Source: Flavobacterium jumunjinense
GTDB lineage: Bacteria; Bacteroidota; Bacteroidia; Flavobacteriales; Flavobacteriaceae
Length of the DNA stretch: 64,000 nt
Assembly: GCF_021650975.2 (NCBI RefSeq)
Contig: NZ_CP091285.1
Span: 1,426,001 to 1,490,000, forward strand
Direction: 5' to 3'
The position numbers and the translations under genes are program-made. Below the pieces are notes generated by a model, which was given only the letters and a program-made list of their open reading frames with translations, was not told where the DNA came from and did not search any database. Position 1 is the first letter of the stretch. Each line of letters starts with the position of its first letter. Shown here piece after piece: positions 19,241-27,201 of this stretch.

Positions 19241-19936
19241 CTATTTATCAAAGACAGCAATAGCTCTAACTGGAGAACCTGTACCACCTCTTATTTTTAA
19301 AGGAAGAGCGATGAATTGAAAACGTCCTCGTGCGACTAATTGATTAAGGTTAATCATGTTTTCATAATGAGTAAAACCCATTTCACCACAAATATAATGG
19401 ACTTCTTTATTGGTTAATTTAGGAATTCCTGGCGACATAGTTTCTACACCAAAAGCAGCTATCTTTTTTTGACCTAACCATCTTGTTGCTTCAGCGGTTA
19501 GACCAGGACCATTGTTCCAGTTTTCTGTGCCAAAATAATTTCTATAATGATCTGTATAGAATAATACGGTGTCTCCTTTTTTTATTTCTAACTTATCTTT
19601 TTCACAAGCTTTCTCAATGTCTTCAATAGAAATTAATTCTTTCAATTTTTTATATGAGAAATCTAGGCAGATGCCTTCTGTATAGAACATCGAAAGTGGC
19701 ATTTTATCTATAGATTGGTCTTTAAATTCTTTTCCCATGTGATTAATAGCATCAACATGTGTCCCTGTATGCTCTCCAAGTTCTAATTTGTAAACACTAG
19801 GTGTTTCGGTTGTAGGGTCTAATTCTTTATTCCATTGCTCATGAGTTGCATGAACAGTAAAAGATACTTCTGGAAGCCCATTGAAAACAGGCATTCCAGA
19901 ATATATTTCTTGACTTAAGTCGATGATTTCTTTCAC
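19241..19936 (-). CDS. Cyclase family metal-dependent hydrolase (kynurenine formamidase fold)
   Basis: A 231-residue protein with the family motif HTGTHVDA (56-63) and a second metal His at 66. In canonical kynurenine formamidase the motif reads HxGTHxDxPxH; here the Pro position is Ile-Asn. It may hydrolyse an amide or ester, but no kynurenine genes are nearby, so the substrate is open. The start is a GTG at 19936, 16 bp after the desaturase gene. Confidence 0.85.
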   Translation of the reverse strand: MKEIIDLSQEIYSGMPVFNGLPEVSFTVHATHEQWNKELDPTTETPSVYKLELGEHTGTHVDAINHMGKEFKDQSIDKMPLSMFYTEGICLDFSYKKLKELISIEDIEKACEKDKLEIKKGDTVLFYTDHYRNYFGTENWNNGPGLTAEATRWLGQKKIAAFGVETMSPGIPKLTNKEVHYICGEMGFTHYENMINLNQLVARGRFQFIALPLKIRGGTGSPVRAIAVFDK

Positions 19937-19952
19937 TAAAAAACGAAAACGA

Positions 19953-20945
19953 TTATTTGATTAAAGCAGGTTGTACCCATTTGAATACATGTCCAGTTTC
20001 TGGAATCACTATTCTTTCAGATACTCTTGCCATACGAGCAGGAAGTTTCATAAGGAAATCTCTCGCTTTTTCAGCTTCATCAGTTAAATTAACAATTTTA
20101 TCAATTTCCCATTTATCAATTAATTTTTGCATAATATCTACATAATCATTTGCAGTGTAGACACCAATTCTTTGTGCAGAATCTGAAAATTGTTCAAAAG
20201 CAGTACTAATTTTTTGACCTGATTCTCTTAGGAAATGTGCAGGCATTGTAATTTTATGTTTCATCATGTGCTGAAAAGCCAACATCATTTCACTTGGATC
20301 TACTTCGAAAATTCGACTTACAAATGTGCTATATGCTTGATGATGACGCATTTCGTCTCCAGCAATTAAACGACACATTTTTGCCAATTTATTATCACCA
20401 AACTTCTTTGCCATTTGTGCCACTCTATTATGAGAAACATATGTAGCTAATTCTTGAAAACTAGTATAAACAAAATTCTTATATGGATCGTTACTTGTTC
20501 CAATATCAAAACCATCATTGATTAGGTGTTGGGTTGTCATTTCAATTTCGCGCATATCAACACGACCAGATAAATATAAATATTTGTTTAAGGTATCACC
20601 ATGACGGTTTTCCTCTCCTGTCCATTGTCTAACCCATTTGCTCCAGCCATTTCCACCATTATCTTGGTCTACACCCTCGACTTGCATTAGCCAAGATTCA
20701 TAAGTTGGTAAAGCTTCTTCTGTAATTGTGTCACCAACAAGAACTACCCAAAAATCATAAGGTAAATCTTTTGCAATTTCTCTTAGTTCTTTTACTTCTT
20801 CAAAAAATTTTTCGTTTTGAGAGTCTGGAAGTAAATCGGTTGGTTGCCAAATTTTTTCTACAGGAATTAGAAATTCATCTACAAAAGAATCGATTTTCTT
20901 TTCTAGAAACTGCATTACTTCTAAGCGTACATTTTTTATTGACAT
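19953..20945 (-). CDS. Acyl-[acyl-carrier-protein] desaturase
   Basis: This soluble di-iron enzyme introduces a cis double bond into acyl-ACP using O2 and reductant. The 330-residue protein has the two iron-binding EENRHG and DEMRHHQAY (ExxH) motifs characteristic of plant-type FA_desaturase_2 proteins, and no membrane helix. It follows the acyltransferase gene plsC by 5 bp. This suggests a small operon adjusting membrane phospholipid unsaturation. Confidence 0.92.
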   Translation of the reverse strand: MSIKNVRLEVMQFLEKKIDSFVDEFLIPVEKIWQPTDLLPDSQNEKFFEEVKELREIAKDLPYDFWVVLVGDTITEEALPTYESWLMQVEGVDQDNGGNGWSKWVRQWTGEENRHGDTLNKYLYLSGRVDMREIEMTTQHLINDGFDIGTSNDPYKNFVYTSFQELATYVSHNRVAQMAKKFGDNKLAKMCRLIAGDEMRHHQAYSTFVSRIFEVDPSEMMLAFQHMMKHKITMPAHFLRESGQKISTAFEQFSDSAQRIGVYTANDYVDIMQKLIDKWEIDKIVNLTDEAEKARDFLMKLPARMARVSERIVIPETGHVFKWVQPALIK

Positions 20946-20950
20946 TTTAA

Positions 20951-21685
20951 TTATTTTTTTATGTGTTGTGTAATTATTGCTTCAGTTTTTTCAAAAATAG
21001 CATCAAATGAATATTCTGAAATTTTTAAAGGTTCGTGTACTTGAAATTCTAATTTATTCCCTAACCCAAGCGGAAATTTTCCAAATCGAGTCATTTTCCA
21101 AGAATTATTTATTGTAATAGGTGCAAAATAAGCATCTGGAGCAAATTTATAGAGCATTTTTAATCCATTAACAGAAAATGGTTTAGGTACTCCAGTTTTA
21201 CTTCTTGTTCCTTCAGGGAAAATAACAACGGAATAGTTGTTTTGGTTAATAAACTCGGCACATTTTTTTATTTCTGCAAGAGACTGTTTTCCATCTTTTC
21301 TATCGATAAGAGCAGAACCACCGTTTCTTAAATTATAGGAAACACTTGGAATTCCTTTACCTAATTCTTTTTTACTTATGAATTTCGGATGCCAACCGCG
21401 TAAGAACCAAATTATGGGTGGAATATCGTACAGACTTTGATGGTTTGCAACAATGATTAATGGAACGTTTTTTGGAAGTTTTTCAATTCCTTTGAAAGAA
21501 TGTGTTGTCCCAAGAACAAGTGTACTTCTTACCAAGAACAAGTTCATTATTGCAACACATTTCTTGTGTGCATTATATCCAAAAATATTAAAGCACAACC
21601 ATTGAATTGGATGAAATACGCACAGCCAAAATAGAAACAAAAATGTATACAATATAGAAATTGGGTAAGAAATAATCTTTTGCAT
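20951..21685 (-). CDS. plsC: 1-acyl-sn-glycerol-3-phosphate acyltransferase
   Basis: PlsC acylates lysophosphatidate to phosphatidate at the membrane. The 244-residue protein has an N-terminal membrane helix (about 5-35), the catalytic HX4D motif (NHQSLYD, about 81-87), the FPEGTRSK acceptor motif (about 154-161) and a Pro-Ile-rich block IV. It leads an operon with the acyl-ACP desaturase. Other family members acylate ornithine lipids, so the exact acceptor is inferred. Confidence 0.88.
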   Translation of the reverse strand: MQKIISYPISILYTFLFLFWLCVFHPIQWLCFNIFGYNAHKKCVAIMNLFLVRSTLVLGTTHSFKGIEKLPKNVPLIIVANHQSLYDIPPIIWFLRGWHPKFISKKELGKGIPSVSYNLRNGGSALIDRKDGKQSLAEIKKCAEFINQNNYSVVIFPEGTRSKTGVPKPFSVNGLKMLYKFAPDAYFAPITINNSWKMTRFGKFPLGLGNKLEFQVHEPLKISEYSFDAIFEKTEAIITQHIKK

Positions 21686-21703
21686 AACTCTTTAACGTTT
21701 AGA

Positions 21704-21711
21704 CAAAGGTA
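21704..21711 (-). promoter_or_regulatory. Predicted -7 element of the plsC operon
   Basis: TACCTTTG on the minus strand matches TAnnTTTG, 18 bp upstream of the plsC ATG. Confidence 0.6.
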
Positions 21712-21721
21712 CTATTAAAAA

Positions 21722-21748
21722 CAAAAAAAAACATTAGAATCACTAATG
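21722..21748 (-). terminator. Intrinsic terminator of the small lipoprotein gene
   Basis: On the minus strand a stem CATTAG/CTAATG (21732-21748) is followed directly by nine or more T. It ends transcription from 22163 and isolates the plsC promoter just downstream. Confidence 0.75.
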
Positions 21749-21779
21749 GTTTTTTTGTTTAAAAAGTAAAATTGATTGG

Positions 21780-22163
21780 TTAGTCTATAATTGTGCAAAC
21801 ACCATCAACACAGCCAATGTTTGTGGGAGGATTTACAATTGCACAATCAGAAATTGCATTAATTTGGATATTATACGCATCATCTAAATTATTGTATTCA
21901 TTTACCATTTGTTGTAGTGTTGGTAAATCGATATCATTTGAGAAAACTAAATATTCTCTTGGACCACCACAAGGTTTTGCTCCAAACGCAATACTATTAC
22001 AGCCAGAAGAATTAGCACAAGAAAAACTATTGATATAATCTGTGATTTCAGTTTTTTTAGCATCTAATTGTTCAGGTGTAATGTTTGTTGGCAAAACATC
22101 GTCTTCACATTGAAAACTCTGTAAAAGTAATGCAAGCATTAAAATTCGTATTATAATTTTCAT
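21780..22163 (-). CDS. Small Cys-rich hypothetical lipoprotein
   Basis: A 127-residue protein from the ATG at 22163, which gives a clean lipoprotein signal: Lys, hydrophobic residues 3-14, and lipobox FQC near Cys19. The upstream in-frame start adds eight non-signal residues. The mature part has six further Cys (CANSSGC, KPCGG, SDC, GC, GVC), likely disulfide-bonded in the periplasm. I recognise no named family. Monocistronic, with its own terminator. Confidence 0.65.
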   Translation of the reverse strand: MKIIIRILMLALLLQSFQCEDDVLPTNITPEQLDAKKTEITDYINSFSCANSSGCNSIAFGAKPCGGPREYLVFSNDIDLPTLQQMVNEYNNLDDAYNIQINAISDCAIVNPPTNIGCVDGVCTIID

Positions 22164-22211
22164 AGCATTTTTATATAAAAGATACACATTATTGTTTTTG
22201 GTTGCGTAAAA

Positions 22212-22246
22212 AAGAAAAACCCTTTCAAATTTTATTTTGAAAGGGT
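22212..22246 (-). terminator. Intrinsic terminator after the bacilliredoxin gene
   Basis: An 11-bp perfect stem (22219-22229 with 22236-22246) is followed on the minus strand by a T-rich run. The stem is symmetrical enough to work in both directions. Confidence 0.82.
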
Positions 22247-22268
22247 CTTTTTATTATTGTTTTAAAGG

Positions 22269-22679
22269 CTAGCAATGTTCGCTATATGCATCTTTTAAAT
22301 TTTCTGCAATTAATTCTGCTGGTCTTCCTTCAATATGATGACGCTCTAACATGTGAACTAATTCACCGTTTTTAAACAATGCCATACATGGTGAAGAAGG
22401 AGGGAAGGGAAACATATGTTCTCTTGCTTTGTCAACAGCTTCTTTATCTACTCCTGCAAAAACAGTTACAATTTGAGTTGGTTTTTTTGCATTATCTAAA
22501 CTCATTTTTGCTCCAGGTCTTGCATTTCTAGCTGCACATCCACAAACTGAATTTATAACGACTAAAGTTGTTCCTTCTTTTGCTAATACTGCATCAACGT
22601 CATTAGCATTATGTAATTCTTGAAAACCAGCTTCTGTAAGCTCAGCTCTCATTGGTTTTACCATTTCTTCTGGATACAT
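22269..22679 (-). CDS. Bacilliredoxin, BrxA/BrxB family
   Basis: This 136-residue thioredoxin-fold protein belongs to the YphP/YqiW family, which removes bacillithiol from mixed disulfides on proteins. The active site is the family CxC motif, Cys46-Gly-Cys48 in [15 protein letters not shown]. The conserved [10 protein letters not shown] stretch follows. A YfiT/DinB-like protein is encoded at 54.0 kb, another family tied to bacillithiol. Flavobacteria are known to encode bacillithiol synthesis genes; none is in this window. Confidence 0.92.
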   Translation of the reverse strand: MYPEEMVKPMRAELTEAGFQELHNANDVDAVLAKEGTTLVVINSVCGCAARNARPGAKMSLDNAKKPTQIVTVFAGVDKEAVDKAREHMFPFPPSSPCMALFKNGELVHMLERHHIEGRPAELIAENLKDAYSEHC

Positions 22680-22731
22680 ATTTTTTATTTTAAATTTCTT
22701 ATTAGGTGTTTAGATTTTATAAAATCCGATA

Positions 22732-22739
22732 CAAAGATA
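22732..22739 (-). promoter_or_regulatory. Predicted -7 element of the bacilliredoxin gene
   Basis: TATCTTTG on the minus strand matches TAnnTTTG, 52 bp before the ATG. The leader contains a perfect 14-bp palindrome, GATTTTATAAAATC. Confidence 0.55.
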
Positions 22740-22803
22740 ATGAGAATTATAAACTTAAGAATTAAAGAAATCATAAAGATTTATTATAATGCTATAAACA
22801 GAT

Positions 22804-23946
22804 TTAAAATTTAAAAACTCTTCTAATCAATGCTTTTATAAAAGGTGTTTTTGGACATTTCAGGATAACTTTTAAATCTTCCCAATAGTTAGTTTCTTCA
22901 TCTAAAAATTTAAAAATAAGATTTGGATTTCCTTTTTTGAAAAGTGAAGAAAAAACAGTCGATCCTAAATTATTGTTTTTAAATAGCACCTCTATAAATA
23001 ATAGATCATACAACCAAAATTTGTCTTTCTTATGAAATTTTCTAAAATCAACTTCATGAGTTAAAAATTGGGTTAGTGCTTTGGATTTCTTTGTTACATT
23101 TTTGAAAGTAAAACCAGTACTTGCTTTTGTCCAACCGCCAGCAGAACCAATATTTACAATGTTTTTTGTGTTTTGTTTCCAAAATTCATAACATGTCATT
23201 GGAATATTGCCTTGCTCTTTTTCAATTATATGATAGTCATTTATCCCTAGGTTTTTAATGTAATTGACAATTCCATTTTCATATTCTTCTTTTGGAAGTA
23301 AATCTTTAGAAAACAAAGTATACTCAATTAAAGCTTCTGTTGAAGAGGTTGGTAAAACATACATGAAACGTGTATTTCCTTTTTGTGAGATAGAAAAATC
23401 CATAAATGTAGCGCAACTAGAATCAAAGACAGGTTCTTTAGATTTGATAAACCAACCAATAAAATGCTGCTGTAGTAAAGGGAATTTTGTTTGTGATTTA
23501 ACAATCTCAATATCTAGGATAGAATTGAAAACTTTCTTACATTCAAAACTGCTTTTTTCGGTTCTTACTATACAGTGACTATTTAAATCTTCAAAATGAG
23601 TTACTTTTTCATTTATAAACGTAATATTTTTTTGTTTTGAAATTGTATTAAAAACATAATTGTAGAAATCTATTGCCTTAATCATTTTATATTGATAAGG
23701 TGAAAAATTTAATTGTGTCTTTGTTGTTGTATTTGAAAAAAAAGCCTTGTTCCAAGTTTTGGAAATTATTGCTTCAAAAAGAGTTGAATTATCCCAGAAA
23801 CACCAAGTTCTATCATTATACTTTTTAAGGTTTTCATCGATTAATAGGAAAGATTTATCTTGGAACTTCCCTGAAAGTATCATTTCATAGACAGTCATTA
23901 AAGCAGATAGCCCAGAACCGGTAAAGATATAATGATAATGTTGCAT
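22804..23946 (-). CDS. crtY: Lycopene beta-cyclase, CrtY/CrtL type
   Basis: CrtY cyclises both ends of lycopene to beta-carotene using a reduced flavin as acid-base cofactor. The 380-residue protein starts with a dinucleotide-binding fold (FTGSGLSALM at 8-17, followed by acidic LLIDENLK). It carries the family signature NDRTWCFWD (about 44-52) and the later GSAGGWTKASTGFTF segment. No crtB, crtI or crtZ is adjacent, so it stands apart from the usual carotenoid cluster. Its promoter lies almost on the start codon. Confidence 0.9.
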   Translation of the reverse strand: MQHYHYIFTGSGLSALMTVYEMILSGKFQDKSFLLIDENLKKYNDRTWCFWDNSTLFEAIISKTWNKAFFSNTTTKTQLNFSPYQYKMIKAIDFYNYVFNTISKQKNITFINEKVTHFEDLNSHCIVRTEKSSFECKKVFNSILDIEIVKSQTKFPLLQQHFIGWFIKSKEPVFDSSCATFMDFSISQKGNTRFMYVLPTSSTEALIEYTLFSKDLLPKEEYENGIVNYIKNLGINDYHIIEKEQGNIPMTCYEFWKQNTKNIVNIGSAGGWTKASTGFTFKNVTKKSKALTQFLTHEVDFRKFHKKDKFWLYDLLFIEVLFKNNNLGSTVFSSLFKKGNPNLIFKFLDEETNYWEDLKVILKCPKTPFIKALIRRVFKF

Positions 23947-23950
23947 TTTT

Positions 23951-23958
23951 CAAAGATA
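23951..23958 (-). promoter_or_regulatory. Predicted -7 element of crtY, immediately before the ATG
   Basis: TATCTTTG on the minus strand matches TAnnTTTG. The G of the element is only five bases from the A of the ATG, so transcription would begin at or within a base or two of the start codon (leaderless or nearly so). Confidence 0.5.
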
Positions 23959-23969
23959 TTGAAGTAATA

Positions 23970-24002
23970 TAAAAAACAAAAGCCAATCTTTTATTAAGAT
24001 TG
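23970..24002 (-). terminator. Intrinsic terminator of the imelysin/di-heme unit
   Basis: On the minus strand the stem CAATCTT/AAGATTG (23984-23990 with 23996-24002) is followed by a T-rich run. It ends transcripts from the di-heme oxidoreductase gene before crtY. Confidence 0.75.
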
Positions 24003-24036
24003 ACTTTCTAACTAATTAAATATAACGCGTAATTGT

Positions 24037-25443
24037 TTAAAGTGTTTTTAGGAACTCAAGTATTTTTGTTCTATCGGCTAGCGATAAGTTTTTAAAACTA
24101 TTTTTTGCATTTAAAGCTTCTCCACCATGCCATAAAATAGCTTCTTCAATACTTCTTGCTCTTCCATCATGAAGAAGAAATGTATGATTGTTAACTGTTG
24201 GAATGAGTCCAATTCCCCATAAAGGAGGTGTTCTCCATTCATTTCCTGTGGCTAAATAATCAGGGGCGTTGTCTGCTAATCCATTACCCATATCGTGTAA
24301 TAATAAATCCGTGTAAGGTCGAATTACTTGATTTCTAAACGCTGCGATAGCATAGTTATTACTTGTTGTATGTTTAGGAATGTGACACTTTACACATTGT
24401 AATTCTTCAAATAATTTTTTTCCAGCTAGAATATTTTGATTGTCATAATTTCTTCTAGCAGGTACTGAAAGTGAACTAGAATACAAGACTACTTTATCTA
24501 AAGTTTCATCTGTTATTTCTGGATTCCCTCCATTTGGAGCAGGTGTTCCATTGAAATTACTAGGATAGTTTTCGTTAGGGAAAATGGAAGATGTAATACC
24601 AATATCTCCGGCAAAAGCTCCTGCAACTTGCTGTTTTACGCTTGGTTGGTTTGCTTTCCAACCAAATCTTCCCATTTTTATTGATTGACTTTCCACGTCG
24701 AAAACATAATTAGCTTTTCCAGAAATTCCATCACCATCTGCATCGTTCGTGTCTTGTAAACCTAATAAGGTTGCTTCAGGAATGGCTTCTAATAATCCCA
24801 TACCAATCATTTGATTTGCAATTCTTGGAGAAACCTGTGTTGAAGCAGATAATGGACCATACCCTAATTGTCCAATAGAATATATTGGTTTGCGAAGTTC
24901 AATACTAGTTCCATCGGCATAGACTTCATTAAAATACTGATAGGTTATTGTGTAATTACCTTGTGTAGTTTGACCTGCAATTGCAATATCTTGTAATTGA
25001 CCACCATAAATAGGATCAGGCAAATAGCCACCATGTGCATCTGTTTGTGGAATATTTAAACGTAACAATAAACCTTTTGCCAAATCACCATCGAAAGCAG
25101 GTGGTCTTCCTCTTCCATCTTTAAAGTGACAACTCGAACATGCTATGGCATTAAAAAAAGGCCCTAAACCATCTCTAGCTGTAGCTGTAGCGGGCGAAGT
25201 TATCCAGTTTTGTCTAAAAAAAGAATTTCCTATTCCAAAATCAATTTGTTGACTCGAAGTTAAACTGAAACTAAAAAAACCAAAGGCTTCTGCAGAAGTA
25301 TTAAAAGTGGTCCCATTTTGTCCTCCAGAGTATTGTTCTTCCACTTCTGGAATTAATTGATAATCGGAATCATCATTAGTACTACAGCTGAATAGGAAAA
25401 CACTTATTAATAAAAAATAATATAATTTACAGTTTAACTTCAT
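24037..25443 (-). CDS. Di-heme c-type oxidoreductase (DUF1111, thiol oxidoreductase-like lipoprotein)
   Basis: This 468-residue lipoprotein (lipobox FSC at Cys20) has two heme c sites: Cys102-Ser-Ser-Cys-His106 in the N-terminal half and CVKCH near residue 355. It belongs to the di-heme oxidoreductase (DHOR, DUF1111) family related to MauG-like peroxidases. In many proteobacteria and bacteroidetes it is encoded beside imelysin. It follows the imelysin gene by 5 bp, so the pair probably acts together in periplasmic iron or heme handling. Confidence 0.9.
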   Translation of the reverse strand: MKLNCKLYYFLLISVFLFSCSTNDDSDYQLIPEVEEQYSGGQNGTTFNTSAEAFGFFSFSLTSSQQIDFGIGNSFFRQNWITSPATATARDGLGPFFNAIACSSCHFKDGRGRPPAFDGDLAKGLLLRLNIPQTDAHGGYLPDPIYGGQLQDIAIAGQTTQGNYTITYQYFNEVYADGTSIELRKPIYSIGQLGYGPLSASTQVSPRIANQMIGMGLLEAIPEATLLGLQDTNDADGDGISGKANYVFDVESQSIKMGRFGWKANQPSVKQQVAGAFAGDIGITSSIFPNENYPSNFNGTPAPNGGNPEITDETLDKVVLYSSSLSVPARRNYDNQNILAGKKLFEELQCVKCHIPKHTTSNNYAIAAFRNQVIRPYTDLLLHDMGNGLADNAPDYLATGNEWRTPPLWGIGLIPTVNNHTFLLHDGRARSIEEAILWHGGEALNAKNSFKNLSLADRTKILEFLKTL

Positions 25444-25448
25444 TTTTA

Positions 25449-26630
25449 TTATTGAATTGTTATACCTAATTTTTCAGCACCTGCTTTTAAGTTTGAACCT
25501 AAAAGTTGCATAGCATCAAAAGCACTTTTCACTTTCGCTCCTTCTATAGAAGTTGGACCATTAGCAATGGCTAAATCGAAAGGAATTAATGTAGCATTTG
25601 TTTTTGAAACGGCATCAGTTATAGCATTTGAAGTATCGTTTGCAGCCGTTGTGTTTACAGAATTAACTAAATCTTCTAATGATTCACCAGCAACCGATCC
25701 ATAAGTTCCTTTGTATACATTAATTACACCTTTAAGGTTTAATCTAACATCTCTATGCGTGTTGTCACTAAAACAAGAATGTTCATCTTCTTGGTCTTGA
25801 TTGTATAATGCTGTACTAACACGTTCAACGGCTAATTCAGAGTAAACAAGTACTATTGCACCAGTAAATATTTTAGTTATGGCAGTTTTATTATTTAAAC
25901 TTACAAATTGATTTCTATACGTTCCATTAGGTTTCCATTGGTCTACTAAATAATCTAAATGATCCGTTAACAAATCGGCACAAATGCTTAAATATTGTCT
26001 TCTTCTATTTTGATTTGCAGCTGTTCCGCCATCAACATAATCAGTATATTGTCTTTGTCCAGCAAGATTTGCACTTGGAATCGTTAAATCTTGACCCCAA
26101 AGTAAGAATTCAATTGCATGATAACCAACACTTACATTTGTTTCATTAGCTTCGTCAATCGCATTTAAATCTACTAATAAAGTTTTAGTTATATTAGGAT
26201 AAGTTACTAAATCATTTATGATACCAGAATTTACAGCTCCATTTACATAATCAATGTAATTCTCATCTAATGGCCAAGAGTTCAATAATGCTTCTGGTCC
26301 GTTCGCATCGTCAATTGGACCATCAATAAAACGAAAAGCTTCAGTAGTACCATAACTTTCACGAGCTGTTTTCCATGCATTTTTAGCATTATCAAAAAGT
26401 GTTTGATCTGGATTAGCAATAAAAGCATTTATTGCTGTTTCTAAACTAACAGCATCATTATATGATTGTAAATAGTTTTCATACACTAAATTAGCATAAT
26501 TTTCTATGACTTTATCTTCTAGTATTTCTCTACTATTATCTGTAGTTTCGTCATCTTTTTGACAAGAATTAAATGCTAAACCTGTTATCAAAACTAAGGT
26601 TGATAATTTTAATATGGATAATTTTTTCAT
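25449..26630 (-). CDS. Imelysin-family lipoprotein (EfeO/IrpA-like)
   Basis: A 393-residue lipoprotein with lipobox NSC near Cys23, then the all-helical imelysin fold. The family motif GxHxxE is present as GYHAIEFLLWGQD at about residue 175. Imelysins such as IrpA and the related EfeO M75 domain are linked to iron uptake. I use the ATG at 26630; the longer frame adds 24 residues unlike a signal peptide. It has its own promoter and a candidate iron operator. Confidence 0.9.
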   Translation of the reverse strand: MKKLSILKLSTLVLITGLAFNSCQKDDETTDNSREILEDKVIENYANLVYENYLQSYNDAVSLETAINAFIANPDQTLFDNAKNAWKTARESYGTTEAFRFIDGPIDDANGPEALLNSWPLDENYIDYVNGAVNSGIINDLVTYPNITKTLLVDLNAIDEANETNVSVGYHAIEFLLWGQDLTIPSANLAGQRQYTDYVDGGTAANQNRRRQYLSICADLLTDHLDYLVDQWKPNGTYRNQFVSLNNKTAITKIFTGAIVLVYSELAVERVSTALYNQDQEDEHSCFSDNTHRDVRLNLKGVINVYKGTYGSVAGESLEDLVNSVNTTAANDTSNAITDAVSKTNATLIPFDLAIANGPTSIEGAKVKSAFDAMQLLGSNLKAGAEKLGITIQ

Positions 26631-26648
26631 GTTTTGTATTTTATTTTG

Positions 26649-26681
26649 CAAACCTATAAATTTATTTAGACTTAATACAAA
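26649..26681 (-). promoter_or_regulatory. Predicted promoter of the imelysin gene (-33 and -7)
   Basis: On the minus strand TTTG (26678-26681) and TAGGTTTG (26649-26656) are separated by 21 bp, a full match to the Bacteroidota TTTG/TAnnTTTG promoter. The leader would be about 15 nt. Confidence 0.75.
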
Positions 26682-26686
26682 TAAAT
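26660..26686. promoter_or_regulatory. Candidate iron-box palindrome over the imelysin promoter
   Basis: Perfect 8-bp arms, ATTTATTT (26660-26667) and AAATAAAT (26679-26686), with an 11-bp spacer containing AGACTTAAT. It covers the -33 box and the spacer, a typical place for a repressor. Assignment to Fur or a DtxR-type protein is inference from the iron-related genes. Confidence 0.45.
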
Positions 26687-26744
26687 CTTGAAAAAAATCC
26701 AAGATTTATCTGTAAGGTTAAAAATATTTAAAAAAATGCTTTTT

Positions 26745-27200
26745 TTAATTGAGTATTGATTTATTGTAGAGTAATGATTTCCAGTCTCTATAATGCACAA
26801 ATAGTAGATATAAATTTGCAACTAAAAGTGCTGTAACTAGTACTAATTCTCCAATTTCATGAGGTTCGAGATAAAGATGAAATAAAAAGATATTGATGGT
26901 TAACGGAAAAGTTACAAATGCCCCAATTTTTGCAAAAACTTGACTTACTAAAAGAAAACCTGCAAGAAGTTCCATAATTCCTAAGAACGGCCAGAAATAT
27001 CCAGTTTGTTTCATTCCAAAAATATAGTTTTTTATAACTAGAACGGTTTCATTTGGAGCAATTTCTTCTCCATTTTTTACTTGTTCAATAACTTTATCTG
27101 GACGTGGTGTTTCTCCTTTAAATTTTCCAATTCCACCATAGATCATGAATCCTCCAACAAAAAGATTTAGCGCTATTATTATGATTTTTAATAGTTTCAT
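26745..27200 (-). CDS. DoxX-like membrane protein
   Basis: A 151-residue protein with four membrane segments in the DoxX pattern: a signal-like helix 5-25, then YFWPFLGIMELLAGFLLVSQ and two further helices with FPLTINIFLFHLYLEP. The family's role is ill-defined; some members associate with thiol or quinone redox proteins. It begins 1 bp after the hmuY stop codon, so it belongs to the TonB receptor-hmuY operon. Confidence 0.82.
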   Translation of the reverse strand: MKLLKIIIIALNLFVGGFMIYGGIGKFKGETPRPDKVIEQVKNGEEIAPNETVLVIKNYIFGMKQTGYFWPFLGIMELLAGFLLVSQVFAKIGAFVTFPLTINIFLFHLYLEPHEIGELVLVTALLVANLYLLFVHYRDWKSLLYNKSILN

Positions 27201-27201
27201 A

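Noticed and set aside
22804-23946. Considered CrtY as a general FAD monooxygenase
   Set aside because: The NDRTWCFW segment and overall length fit lycopene cyclases and not hydroxylase-type flavoproteins.
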